Shown here: one piece after another, positions 1 through 7,533 of the stretch
Numbering within the stretch: the stretch's first letter is position 1
How the letters are laid out: each line of letters opens with the position of its first letter
Made by a program: the position numbers and the translations under genes
Assembly (NCBI GenBank): GCA_947625495.1
Contig: CANQOQ010000016.1
Span: forward strand, 1 to 32,056
Direction of reading: 5' to 3'
Length of the DNA: 32,056 nt
Source of the DNA: Candidatus Gastranaerophilales bacterium
Lineage (GTDB): Bacteria; Cyanobacteriota; Vampirovibrionia; Gastranaerophilales; Gastranaerophilaceae
The notes under the pieces: generated by a model
The model's database searches: none
The model's input: only the letters and a program-made list of their open reading frames with translations
What the model was told of the DNA's origin: nothing

Positions 1-30
1 TTGAAGTATTTTATCAAGCATATCTTTCAT
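1..30 (-). CDS. Partial CDS, N-terminus only (possibly peptide chain release factor 1)
   Basis: An ATG on the minus strand at 30-28 opens a frame reading MKDMLDKILQ that runs off the left edge. It begins 5 bases after the thyX stop codon, so it is probably the next gene of the rpmE-thyX transcription unit. The short N-terminus would suit the start of a class I release factor such as PrfA, a frequent neighbour of rpmE, but ten residues cannot establish this. The gene identity is a guess; the existence of a coding start here is moderately supported by the spacing. Confidence 0.35.
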   Translation of the reverse strand, partial: MKDMLDKILQ

Positions 31-35
31 AATAA

Positions 36-734
36 TTACACCCTAACCGGCTTTCTGCCGCATGATTTGTCTTCGTCGCAATAGCCGAATCTTTCGCATT
101 TCGGCACCAAATAATCTTTTAACCAATCTTCTTCTTTAATAAGTTCATCGCACATTCTTTTAACAAGTATTCTTATTTCAGTTTGAGCTCTTGAACACAA
201 TCTTAAATTTGCCAGATGGATTAACTCTCTTAAGTTCAAGCTAGCCACCATTGAAGTTGAAGCAGCATTAGGAAGTACGGCTCTTGCATCTTCAGCGGGA
301 ATTCCCGCTTCTGTTAATTCCAGATAAAAATCAGAAATTTTATTCATAAAATTATCAAATTTTTCCTTTAACTCGGGATTTTTTTCGATAGTATCGGGAG
401 TTAAATATTCAAATTGACCTTTTTCTCTAACGTATCTTTGAGATTTTTGAGAAAAAGACATGTGTCTGTGTCTTACCAATTGATGCGAGCATGCACGTGA
501 AATATTGCTGATTGCAAAACTTATTTGAATATGTTCAATAGTTGAATAATGTCCCGAAGAAATTACTCTTTTTATGAGTTTAAGCATTTTTTCTTTATCT
601 TGAGCAGACTCACAATCATATATATTCAGAGGAGAATCCGCACTATAGCAGGTTCTGCATGCGGTATAAATTGTTTTAAGCATATTTTCGGGTTTTGATA
701 TTAATCTAACCTGTGCATACTTATTTTCTGACAT
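36..734 (-). CDS. thyX: Flavin-dependent thymidylate synthase ThyX
   Basis: Makes dTMP from dUMP using FAD, NADPH and methylene-tetrahydrofolate; this family replaces ThyA in many anaerobes and cyanobacterial relatives. The 232-aa protein has the usual family length. The ThyX signature RHR-x7-S is at residues 88-98 (R88, H89, R90, S98) and is followed by R100. The C-terminal SRAQTEIR segment matches the conserved helix near the dUMP site. The start is fixed by a strong GGAGG ribosome binding site just upstream. It lies downstream of rpmE on the same strand, separated by two hairpins, so it is probably transcribed partly by read-through. The next gene starts 5 bases after its stop. Confidence 0.97.
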   Translation of the reverse strand: MSENKYAQVRLISKPENMLKTIYTACRTCYSADSPLNIYDCESAQDKEKMLKLIKRVISSGHYSTIEHIQISFAISNISRACSHQLVRHRHMSFSQKSQRYVREKGQFEYLTPDTIEKNPELKEKFDNFMNKISDFYLELTEAGIPAEDARAVLPNAASTSMVASLNLRELIHLANLRLCSRAQTEIRILVKRMCDELIKEEDWLKDYLVPKCERFGYCDEDKSCGRKPVRV

Positions 735-761
735 ATCCTACCTCCTCATAAAACATAAATA

Positions 762-808
762 CCCACTTAAAAGCGGGCATAAAAAACTGTGCCTTTAAGG
801 CACAGTTT
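762..808 (-). terminator. Tandem hairpins between rpmE and thyX, first one terminator-like
   Basis: Read on the minus strand, a 10-bp perfect stem (784-793 with 799-808, 5-nt loop) follows the rpmE stop codon closely and ends in a short U run (complement of the A run at 781-786). A second, weaker 6-bp stem (762-767 with 772-777, including a G-U pair) follows without a U run. The first should act as an intrinsic terminator or attenuator after rpmE. Leakiness would feed thyX, for which I see no clear separate promoter. Confidence 0.75.
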
Positions 809-812
809 AAAG

Positions 813-1019
813 TTATTTTTTATTTTGCTGATAACGTCTTTTGAATCTTTCAACTCTTCCTTCCGTATCAACAATTTTTTGGTTTCCTGTATAAAACGGA
901 TGACAATTATTGCAGATTTCAACCGTAATATCATCAAGCACGGAACCGGTTTCAATTTCGTTTCCGCATACACATTTTATTACAGTTTTTTTGTATTCGG
1001 GATGTATTTCTTTTTTCAT
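813..1019 (-). CDS. rpmE: 50S ribosomal protein L31, zinc-binding (C+) type
   Basis: Component of the large ribosomal subunit at the intersubunit bridge. The 68-aa sequence begins [12 protein letters not shown] and ends with a basic tail, as in typical L31. C16, C18, C36 and C39 form the CxC...CxxC zinc site, so this is the zinc-containing paralogue rather than the cysteine-free YtiA type used in zinc starvation. The CHPFYTG motif follows the last cysteine. It has its own strong promoter at 1054-1081 and is followed by a terminator-like hairpin. No second L31 is seen in the window. Confidence 0.97.
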   Translation of the reverse strand: MKKEIHPEYKKTVIKCVCGNEIETGSVLDDITVEICNNCHPFYTGNQKIVDTEGRVERFKRRYQQNKK

Positions 1020-1053
1020 TTTTGCTACCTCAATTAATATTTATTCTTATTGA

Positions 1054-1081
1054 ATTATAATCACTAAAAATTTTATATCAA
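1054..1081 (-). promoter_or_regulatory. Sigma-70-type promoter of rpmE
   Basis: On the minus strand TTGATA (1081-1076), a 16-bp spacer and a perfect TATAAT (1059-1054) lie 35 bases before the rpmE start codon. It is arranged back to back with the promoter of the pilin gene. Confidence 0.75.
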
Positions 1082-1098
1082 GTAAAATAATATGTTTT

Positions 1099-1127
1099 TT
1101 GTTACATTTAATAAAAAATGATATACT
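1099..1127 (+). promoter_or_regulatory. Sigma-70-type promoter of the first pilin gene
   Basis: TTGTTA (1099-1104), a 17-bp spacer and TATACT (1122-1127) lie about 34 bases before the start codon at 1161. Transcription would start near 1134, leaving a short leader with a GGA ribosome binding site. Confidence 0.7.
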
Positions 1128-1160
1128 ATATGAGTAAATTAGCAGAAAAGGACTAAGAAC

Positions 1161-1748
1161 ATGAAAAAAGGATATACTCTTGCGGAAGTACTGATAACAT
1201 TGGTAGTTTTAGGAATAATAATGGCAATAAGTATTCCTCTGCTTTTTGGCGCAAAACCCAATAAGGATGCAATGATGTATAAGAAAGCAATATATAATAT
1301 ACAAGCAGCAATGGTAGGGGTAATGGATGATCCGATGGCCACCTTATCAAATGAATATTGGGCAGATCCTGATGTAACGAGCTCAGGTTTTTGTGAAGCA
1401 TTTGAAAGTGCAATGAATACATTGGGCGGAGCAAATTGCAGCGGGGCTTCAACTTATGACAATCCTAATTTTACTACATCTGACGGTATAAAAGTATGGG
1501 GACTTGAAGGTACAAACTTTACCGCAACCGGATATAAAGAAGAAAAAGGAAAAACAATTTACGTGGATAGAGAACTTTCCGCATCGGAAAAAAATAAACT
1601 TAAAACTTCACGTGACGCTTCACATGCAAATCCGGGATTAAAAATTTTAGTTACTAATGACGGAAGAGTTAAAACCGGTTCATCTGCAGATTGGAATTTT
1701 GAAAATAATATTATTAAAAAGTTTATTTCAAATAATCAAAATAAATAA
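1161..1748 (+). CDS. Type IV pilin-like protein (prepilin), paralogue 1
   Basis: A 195-aa protein with a class III prepilin leader. A short basic MKKG precedes the cleavage site G|YTLAE, with Glu at +5 of the mature protein, then a hydrophobic helix to about residue 24 ending in SIP. Prepilin peptidase should cut after Gly4 and the protein should assemble through its N-terminal helix, as in type IV pili, type II secretion or competence pseudopili. The globular part has two cysteines (FCEA near residue 77, NC near residue 93) that may form a disulfide. It shares the blocks PNFTTSDGI, WGLEG, TIYVDR and GLKI with the next gene, so the two are tandem duplicates. The specific pilus or system cannot be told from sequence. 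Confidence 0.85.
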   Translation: MKKGYTLAEVLITLVVLGIIMAISIPLLFGAKPNKDAMMYKKAIYNIQAAMVGVMDDPMATLSNEYWADPDVTSSGFCEAFESAMNTLGGANCSGASTYDNPNFTTSDGIKVWGLEGTNFTATGYKEEKGKTIYVDRELSASEKNKLKTSRDASHANPGLKILVTNDGRVKTGSSADWNFENNIIKKFISNNQNK

Positions 1749-1766
1749 CTTCACTAAAAAAGAGTG

Positions 1767-1795
1767 TTGAAATAAAAAAAATGTGGTATTATTTA
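1767..1795 (+). promoter_or_regulatory. Promoter of the second pilin gene
   Basis: TTGAAA (1767-1772), a 17-bp spacer and TATTTA (1790-1795). The upstream in-frame ATG at 1781 lies inside this promoter, which supports translation from GTG 1829 instead. Confidence 0.5.
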
Positions 1796-1828
1796 TATAG
1801 TATAAGTTGTGAGCATAAGGAAAAGATT

Positions 1829-2422
1829 GTGAAAAAATTTGCATTTACTCTTTCAGAAGCACTTGTTACATTGGCAATCTTAGGTGTACTTGCTGCTATT
1901 TTGATACCGGTTTTGGATAATATACGTCCCGATAAAGATAAGCTTACATATAAAAAAGCGTTATATTCACTGCAAAAAGCTCTTTCATCAGCAATGGATT
2001 CGGATGTTTTTCCGAATACTGCCAATTCGGCAGCCTATTGGAAAGATGAAAGAATAGAACCGGAAGCATTTTGTGAAGCAGTTGCAGAATCTTTAAACGT
2101 TGCGGGTGATGTCAATTGTAAGATTCCCTCAGGTTCATCTTCTTTTGTGAATCCTAACTTTACCACTAATGACGGTATAAGATTTTGGGGGTTAGAAGGT
2201 AAATTTACATCGGATGATCGTACCATTTATGCTGATAGAGCTCTTTCACAAAATGAAATTAATACATTAGAAACAAAAAGAGGCAGAAGTGCAGATGACC
2301 TCGGATTAAAAATTCGTGTAGGTTATGACGGAAGAGTTGATACTCCTGATACTGATGAATTTGAATTTGAAAACGGATTAATTGAAATGTCACTTCAAGC
2401 TACTGAAGGTAATCTTCAATAA
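1829..2422 (+). CDS. Type IV pilin-like protein (prepilin), paralogue 2
   Basis: Translation most likely starts at GTG 1829, preceded by AAGGAAAAG. The in-frame ATG at 1781 would add 16 residues that bury the prepilin leader, and it overlaps the promoter. From GTG the protein is 197 aa, beginning MKKFA|FTLSEALVTLAILGVLAA. The residue before the cleavage point is Ala rather than Gly, a variant I associate with pilin-like proteins of gut cyanobacterial relatives; Glu is kept at +5. The globular part shares the same blocks and cysteine pair with the preceding gene. Length and domain order are nearly identical to that gene, so this is a tandem duplicate under its own promoter. A strong terminator follows. 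Confidence 0.82.
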   Translation: MKKFAFTLSEALVTLAILGVLAAILIPVLDNIRPDKDKLTYKKALYSLQKALSSAMDSDVFPNTANSAAYWKDERIEPEAFCEAVAESLNVAGDVNCKIPSGSSSFVNPNFTTNDGIRFWGLEGKFTSDDRTIYADRALSQNEINTLETKRGRSADDLGLKIRVGYDGRVDTPDTDEFEFENGLIEMSLQATEGNLQ

Positions 2423-2440
2423 CGAATTTTTAAGAATTAA

Positions 2441-2478
2441 AAAAACACGATAAACATTTTAGTTTATCGTGTTTTTTT
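2441..2478 (+). terminator. Intrinsic terminator after the pilin pair
   Basis: A perfect 15-bp stem (2441-2455 with 2462-2476) with a 6-nt loop and a T run follows the stop codon at 2422. The A and T tracts on both sides would let it work on either strand. Confidence 0.9.
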
Positions 2479-2543
2479 ATAAGTATATTGTACAAAATTT
2501 GTGTCTGTGTCAAAATAAATCAATAAGATAGAGGGAGCAATAT

Positions 2544-3353
2544 ATGAGCGAAAAAAAACAAGCAGATATAGGAATTATAGGCGGAAGCGGATTTTATGAT
2601 TTTTTTAAAGAATCAGGTAAACCTTATGATGAAATAACAATAGATACACCATATGGGAAACCGTCAGATCCTATAACAATAGGTGAAATACACGGACATA
2701 AAGTTGCTTTTATACCCAGACACGGCAGAGACCATAGATTTCTTCCTCATACAATTAATTACAGGGCAAACATTTGGGCTTTAAAATCTTTGGGAGTAAC
2801 AAGAGTAATATCTCCCTGTGCTGCAGGCAGTCTGCAAAAACATGTTAAACCCGGAGATTTTGTAATATGCGACCAATTTGTAGATTGGACTGACGGCAGA
2901 AAAAATACATTTTTTGAAGGTCCAAATTGTGTTCACCCGAGTGCCGCCGACCCATATTGTCCCGAACTCAGGGAAATAGCAATCGAACAAGCAAAAAAAC
3001 AAGGGATAACCATTCATGAAACAGGATGCGTTGTTGTAATTAACGGCCCAAGATTTACAACAAAAGCAGAATCTAAATTCTTCACAAATCAAGGCTGGGA
3101 AGTTATTAACATGAGCCAATATCCCGAAGTCCATCTTGTTAGAGAGCTTGATATGTGTCCTTTAACCATTGCACTTATAACCGATTATGATGCAGGACTG
3201 GTAGGTGACGTTCCTCCAGTTACTCATCAGGAAGTTATTCAGGTATTTAAATCCAATATTTCTAGATTAAAAAAATTATTACTCGCTATTATAGAAAACA
3301 TTCCTGATGAAAGAAACAATTGTGAATGTTATAAAACATCTCAAACATCATAG
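2544..3353 (+). CDS. mtnP: S-methyl-5'-thioadenosine phosphorylase
   Basis: Cleaves methylthioadenosine with phosphate to adenine and methylthioribose-1-phosphate in methionine salvage and polyamine recycling. The 269-aa protein has the class I nucleoside phosphorylase layout: GGSG phosphate loop (residues 13-16), RHGRDH (59-64), NYRANIWALKSLGV (72-85), NGPRF (167-171), M190 in the sugar-binding strand, and TDYDAGL with D214 and D216. The two aspartates match the 6-aminopurine-recognising pair of MTA phosphorylases rather than the Glu/Asn type of guanosine/inosine enzymes. A clear GGGAG ribosome binding site precedes the ATG. It is followed 11 bases later by the yggT-family gene, a likely operon. 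Other enzymes of the salvage pathway are not in the window. Confidence 0.92.
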   Translation: MSEKKQADIGIIGGSGFYDFFKESGKPYDEITIDTPYGKPSDPITIGEIHGHKVAFIPRHGRDHRFLPHTINYRANIWALKSLGVTRVISPCAAGSLQKHVKPGDFVICDQFVDWTDGRKNTFFEGPNCVHPSAADPYCPELREIAIEQAKKQGITIHETGCVVVINGPRFTTKAESKFFTNQGWEVINMSQYPEVHLVRELDMCPLTIALITDYDAGLVGDVPPVTHQEVIQVFKSNISRLKKLLLAIIENIPDERNNCECYKTSQTS

Positions 3354-3364
3354 ATAGGATTAAA

Positions 3365-3628
3365 ATGATTTCTTACGCAATATCCATAATATTTAAAATA
3401 ATATATTTAATAATAATTGCTGTAGTATTAATAAGCTGGATACCTGTTTTTGACGTTCATAAAGAACCGATAGCGTCATTAATAGCCGTTTATGATAAAA
3501 TAATGGCTCCATTTAGAGCAATAATTCCGCCGATTGGAATGCTTGATATTTCGCCAATCGCAGCAATTATTGTTCTTCAAATAATAGAAAGAATTTTATA
3601 CTCTATTTTTGCCCCTTTAGGACTGTAA
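3365..3628 (+). CDS. YggT-family membrane protein
   Basis: An 87-aa protein with two hydrophobic segments (about 5-25 and 62-82) around a loop with SWIPVFD and PFRAIIPPIGMLDISPI. This is the YggT/YlmG signature, in which a PFR...P...G.DiSP motif precedes the second helix. Family members are linked to cell division, nucleoid or plastid distribution and osmotic tolerance, but the biochemical role is not settled. It probably shares a transcript with mtnP. Its stop codon abuts that of the convergent bioY-like gene with no terminator between them. Confidence 0.88.
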   Translation: MISYAISIIFKIIYLIIIAVVLISWIPVFDVHKEPIASLIAVYDKIMAPFRAIIPPIGMLDISPIAAIIVLQIIERILYSIFAPLGL

Positions 3629-4249
3629 TCAGGCAAAAACTACCCACAATATTTTTCTCAGAACCATGGCAATTAGTACTGTTACAAAGCTAATTACTAT
3701 ATCAAACAATAACTTAATAATTGATTGATAATAAATCCAATTAAATATAAATTCAAAAGATTCATGTTTTATAAGAGCAAGAATTGCCATATAGATAATT
3801 CCTATAATATGAATAATTAGAACTCCATATAAAACACCAAGAATAATATCTTCAAAAGAAGGTTTATTCTTAAATTTATGGGAACAAATGATAACAGAGA
3901 AGATGTAAGCAAGAATATAGCCAAAATTATATTGTAAAATATAAGAAGGTCCTCCTCCAAGTGCAAATACGGGGAACCAAGGGGTTAATCCTAAAATTAT
4001 ATATAAAATAACCGTAATTAAAGCCCATTCCGGAGCCAAAAGAGCAGCAATAAATAATAATACCGGTATCTGAGGTACATATCCGAATTTTATATAATCT
4101 CCTATATTTATATTTATCTCGGAAAATGTAGCTGTTATAAGCAGCAAAATACATATAAAAACCAGAGTCAATGTCCCCAGTGTAAATCTCATTTTTTGGT
4201 TATCTTTATATAACCTTATAAGTCCTGCCTTTAAACGTTTATTCATCAT
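3629..4249 (-). CDS. bioY: BioY-family biotin transporter substrate-binding subunit
   Basis: A 206-aa integral membrane protein with about six hydrophobic segments. The central block (about residues 60-115) contains PQIPVLLFIAALLAP, GLTPWFPVFALGGG and LQYNFGYILAYI. These match the core of BioY, the S-component of ECF-type biotin transporters, where a G.PVFa.ggg motif and an FGY.lg motif line the ligand site. The N-terminal cytoplasmic stretch of about 25 residues is longer than usual. No ECF ATPase or T-component gene is nearby, so it would act alone or with a shared energising module encoded elsewhere. Its start overlaps the end of the upstream acetyltransferase gene by 11 bases, which suggests translational coupling. 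Confidence 0.8.
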   Translation of the reverse strand: MMNKRLKAGLIRLYKDNQKMRFTLGTLTLVFICILLLITATFSEININIGDYIKFGYVPQIPVLLFIAALLAPEWALITVILYIILGLTPWFPVFALGGGPSYILQYNFGYILAYIFSVIICSHKFKNKPSFEDIILGVLYGVLIIHIIGIIYMAILALIKHESFEFIFNWIYYQSIIKLLFDIVISFVTVLIAMVLRKILWVVFA

Positions 4250-4766
4250 AAGAATATTTTACCTTTGTTATTTCGTTTTTTATTTTATTAAAATTATTTT
4301 TAAATTTATCATACCAGATATTTTGTGTAAACATTATAATAGCATTTTCGCCGTTATCCTGATAATAATTTTTTCTGACTCCGACAGATTCAAATAAAAA
4401 TTTAGAATATAGATTAATAGCGGGGATATTACTTTCTCTAACTTCAAGAGTTATAAATTTAATCATATCTTTATAGCAATCATCAACAGATTTAATAAGA
4501 AGGAGCTGAGCCAACTGCATATTCCTATAATCAGGATGAACTGCGAGTGCAGTAATATGAGCTTCTTCTAATATTTTCCAAAAACCTATATATGCAACTA
4601 TTTTATTATCTTGATTTTTTACGGAGTAATAAACAGCAAGATTGTTAGCAAGTTCATTGTAAAAAGAATTTTTAGACCAATGATGTTCGGGATGAATCAA
4701 TTGTTCAATATCATAAACCTCATTAACATCATCAGGTGTCATTTTTGTTACTTTTACATTTTGCAT
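4239..4766 (-). CDS. rimI: GNAT acetyltransferase, RimI-like (ribosomal protein S18 alanine acetyltransferase)
   Basis: A GNAT-fold protein of 175 aa from ATG 4766, which is preceded by AAGGAT at good spacing; a longer frame from 4796 lacks a comparable site. The acetyl-CoA region reads HITALAVHPDYRNMQLAQLLL (about residues 70-90), with the Q/R-x-x-G/A loop somewhat degenerate (RNMQLA instead of RGxGIG). It is followed by LEVRESNIPAINLYSKFLF, the RimI-typical LEVR.sN..A..LY...GF segment, with LF in place of GF. These points fit RimI, which acetylates the N-terminal Ala of S18, but the degenerate loops leave room for another substrate. It is coupled to the bioY-like gene downstream. Confidence 0.75.
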   Translation of the reverse strand: MQNVKVTKMTPDDVNEVYDIEQLIHPEHHWSKNSFYNELANNLAVYYSVKNQDNKIVAYIGFWKILEEAHITALAVHPDYRNMQLAQLLLIKSVDDCYKDMIKFITLEVRESNIPAINLYSKFLFESVGVRKNYYQDNGENAIIMFTQNIWYDKFKNNFNKIKNEITKVKYSYDE

Positions 4767-4844
4767 TATTAATATCCTTTGCAAAAATTGTAACAAAGAG
4801 TATACAAAGTTTCAATTTATCAAAAAAGTAAAGATAATTTTTAT

Positions 4845-5930
4845 ATGGAACACGCATATATTCATATACCGTTTTGCAAAAGAAAATGCAGATATTGTTC
4901 GTTTGTTTCGGGAGTTAATATAGAATTCAAGGAACAATATATAAAAGCACTATTAAAAGAAATAAAACAGGAATATAAACAAGAGAAATTAAAAACTTTG
5001 TATATAGGGGGAGGAACTCCGTCCTTACTTGATATTGACGATTTAAGCAAAATAATTTCCTTTTTTTCTTTTTATGAAAACGCCGAAATAACCCTTGAAG
5101 TGAACCCTGAAACCGTTGAAAAAAATAAATTTAAAGAAATTAAATCAATGGGAGTGAACAGAATTTCTTTAGGTGTTCAAAGTTTTAATGATGAAATATT
5201 AAATATAATAGGCAGAAATCATACAAAAGAAACAATATATAAGGCATTTGAGACATTAAGACTTGCGTCTTTTGACAATATAAATATTGATATTATATAT
5301 GGGCTTGTCAATCAATCGTTTGAAGTGTTTAAACAAGATGTTGAAAACAGCATTATACTTGGTAGTGAACATATTTCGGCTTACGGTTTAAAAATAGATG
5401 AAAATTCATACTTCTACAAAAATCCTCCCTCTAACCTGCCCGATGACGAAACTCAGGCGCAATATTATGAATATTTATGCAAAAGATTTAAAGAGAATAA
5501 TTATAAACACTATGAAATAAGCAATTTTGCAAAAAACGGGTATGAGTCAAGGCATAATCTTGCATACTGGCAAAATAAAAATTATCTCGGATTCGGCTTA
5601 AATGCAAGCGGATACATAAATAATATCAGATACAAAAATCAATCCGAATTTGATAAATATATATATAACCCGTTGAAAAAAGAAGAAGAAACAGCTCTTA
5701 CTCAAAGTCAGATTAAGGAAGAAGAAATATTTTTGGCCTTAAGACTTAATGAAGGTATTAATATCAATGAAATAAACAATAAATTTAACATTGATTTTTT
5801 AAATGATTACAAAAAAATAATAAAAAAATATCAGGATTTAAATATGCTGGAAGTTAAAAATAACCGCTGCAGGTTAACTTTAAAAGGAGTACTTTTAAGC
5901 AGCGAAATAATGAGTGAATTTATTGACTAA
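4845..5930 (+). CDS. hemW: HemW-like radical SAM protein (heme chaperone; often annotated coproporphyrinogen III oxidase)
   Basis: A 361-aa radical SAM enzyme. The N-terminus carries IHIPFC-KRK-C-RY-C (C11, C15, C18), which binds the 4Fe-4S cluster, with IPF upstream as in HemN/HemW. Next come the GGGTPSLL SAM-binding motif (about 56-63), LEVNPE and GVNRISLGVQSFND, and a C-terminal winged-helix-like HemN_C region ending with LTLKGVLLSSEIMSEF. The length and single cluster motif fit HemW, a heme-binding chaperone, rather than the longer HemN oxidase. It lies divergently from rimI with only a short gap, and its stop overlaps the stop of the opposite-strand gene that follows. Confidence 0.88.
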   Translation: MEHAYIHIPFCKRKCRYCSFVSGVNIEFKEQYIKALLKEIKQEYKQEKLKTLYIGGGTPSLLDIDDLSKIISFFSFYENAEITLEVNPETVEKNKFKEIKSMGVNRISLGVQSFNDEILNIIGRNHTKETIYKAFETLRLASFDNINIDIIYGLVNQSFEVFKQDVENSIILGSEHISAYGLKIDENSYFYKNPPSNLPDDETQAQYYEYLCKRFKENNYKHYEISNFAKNGYESRHNLAYWQNKNYLGFGLNASGYINNIRYKNQSEFDKYIYNPLKKEEETALTQSQIKEEEIFLALRLNEGININEINNKFNIDFLNDYKKIIKKYQDLNMLEVKNNRCRLTLKGVLLSSEIMSEFID

Positions 5931-6640
5931 TTTTCTTTTTGCTGCATTCCCACTTTAGACCCTGCAATAATAAAAGTTAAAGGCAGGATTTTAGAAGTAA
6001 CCGAAGATATGGAAGGTACATCTTTTAAAAGCATACTCGCCGTAAGACATAAATCATCAGCGTGAACCAAATAATCCTCGGGTTTAACATCATGCTTAAT
6101 TTCTTCTTTAAATATTTTATTGTTAGCTTTATTTACTATTTTATTACCTATTTCCATACCGCTGACTAAAGTAATAACCGTAGCGGCGACTCTCGGCAGC
6201 ATATTTATTATTCGGTTTAAAACTTTAAATCCGCCGTTTGAAGAAGGGATTTGAGGCATTTTTATATTTGTTTTATCCAAAATTTTATTAACAACGGCAA
6301 GCATACTGACCGGAACAAATATACTTCCGATATACTGCTGAGCTGCTTCTCTTAATTTGTATTTATGATTTTCTTTATTTTTATCAGATAAAATACCGCC
6401 GGTAAGTCCGCCCGTAACGGCACCAAGCCCAACCATAAGGACATCTTTTTCATCATAAGTCAAATTTTTTAGAGCCAGTGAAGGATTTTTAGTTTTTGCA
6501 AGCGCATAAACAACTCCCACACCTGCGCCTATACCTGCCAAACCGCCTATAATAGATGCCGTAGTGACCTTTTTTTTGTTTTTCTTATTATTATTAATGT
6601 TTGCTCTTGAAGCTGTTATTGCTTCTATTACGTTAGACAC
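5927..6640 (-). CDS. Glycine-rich membrane protein of unknown function
   Basis: A 237-aa protein starting at GTG 6640 behind a GGCGGAG ribosome binding site. Residues 1-25 are basic and rich in Asn/Lys. Residues 28-48 (SIIGGLAGIGAGVGVVYAL) and about 70-85 (GLGAVTGGLTGGI) are glycine-zipper-like hydrophobic segments. Two or three further hydrophobic stretches follow (FVPVSMLAVV near 110, LPRVAATVITLVSGMEIG near 150, and a C-terminal ILPLTFIIAGSKVG). A soluble helical segment near 165-210 contains HDVKPEDYLVHADDL. I do not recognise a named family. Glycine zippers are common in pore-forming and membrane-association segments. It is monocistronic and convergent with hemW, overlapping by 4 bases. 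Confidence 0.75.
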   Translation of the reverse strand: MSNVIEAITASRANINNNKKNKKKVTTASIIGGLAGIGAGVGVVYALAKTKNPSLALKNLTYDEKDVLMVGLGAVTGGLTGGILSDKNKENHKYKLREAAQQYIGSIFVPVSMLAVVNKILDKTNIKMPQIPSSNGGFKVLNRIINMLPRVAATVITLVSGMEIGNKIVNKANNKIFKEEIKHDVKPEDYLVHADDLCLTASMLLKDVPSISSVTSKILPLTFIIAGSKVGMQQKEN

Positions 6641-6777
6641 TTTTTTACTCCGCCGTAATCTACATGTATTACAAATCAGCTGAATATTTTATTTGCCTGT
6701 TTGTTAATTTTATTTACAATCAAATAAATTTAATAATAATTATATTAAAATATCAATAATAAAAGGCAATAACCTAT

Positions 6778-7533
6778 ATGATTGATACACATTCACATAT
6801 TAATTTTGAGGAATACAGAGAAAATTTTGATGATTTTATATCGGAGCTTAAAAAAAACGATATAGAAAAAGTAATAATACCGGGGGTAGAACCTTCAACT
6901 TTTAATGAAATTATAGAACTGTGCGAAAAATATGATATGTTATACGGTGCAATCGGCATACATCCTTCTGAATTTAATACTTATAATTCTGATTCCGAAA
7001 ACGAGATAAAAAAACTGTTATCGCACAAAAAAATTACAGGTATTGGTGAAATAGGCCTTGATTATCACTACGGCATAGACAGTAAAGAAGAACAAAAAGA
7101 TATTTTAATAAAACAGCTTGAAATAGCCCAAGAGTTTCAATGTCCCGTAATAATACACGATAGAGAAGCTCATGATGACTGCTTTAATATTATAAAAGAA
7201 TTTAATTTGAAAGATGTCATTTTTCACTGTTTTTCAGGTGACGTTAATTTTGCAAAAAAATGTATTGATAACGGTTTTTATATAGCAATTGGCGGTGTGG
7301 TTACGTTTAAAAATGCTAAAGAACTAAAAGAAGCTGCCAAATATGTTCCCTTAGAAAGACTGCTTCTTGAAACAGACGCACCATATCTTGCCCCTGTTCC
7401 ATTCAGAGGCAAAATAAATTCACCTCTTTATTTAAAATATATAGCTCAAGAAATAGCTTTATTAAAAGATATCGACACGGAAACGGTAAAAAAATACACA
7501 ACGGATAATGCGAAAAAGGTATTTAAACTCTGA
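6778..7533 (+). CDS. tatD: TatD-family metal-dependent DNase
   Basis: A 251-aa TIM-barrel hydrolase of the TatD/YcfH type. Metal ligands are visible: MIDTHSH at the N-terminus (H5, H7), GEIGLDYHY with the bridging Glu near 92, a His in PVIIHDREA near 128, FHCFSGD with a His near 153, and LLLETDAPYLAP with the catalytic Asp near 203. Members have 3'-5' exonuclease or D-aminoacyl-tRNA deacylase-like activity and act in DNA repair or quality control. Its TGA overlaps the ATG of tlyA (TGATG), so the two are translationally coupled. Confidence 0.92.
   Translation: MIDTHSHINFEEYRENFDDFISELKKNDIEKVIIPGVEPSTFNEIIELCEKYDMLYGAIGIHPSEFNTYNSDSENEIKKLLSHKKITGIGEIGLDYHYGIDSKEEQKDILIKQLEIAQEFQCPVIIHDREAHDDCFNIIKEFNLKDVIFHCFSGDVNFAKKCIDNGFYIAIGGVVTFKNAKELKEAAKYVPLERLLLETDAPYLAPVPFRGKINSPLYLKYIAQEIALLKDIDTETVKKYTTDNAKKVFKL

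Noticed and set aside
789-1037. Plus-strand 82-codon frame opposite rpmE
   Set aside because: Antisense to a well-supported ribosomal protein gene and starts inside its terminator hairpin.
1781-1828. In-frame ATG upstream of the second pilin start
   Set aside because: It lies inside the promoter and would place 16 residues before the prepilin leader; GTG 1829 has a good ribosome binding site.
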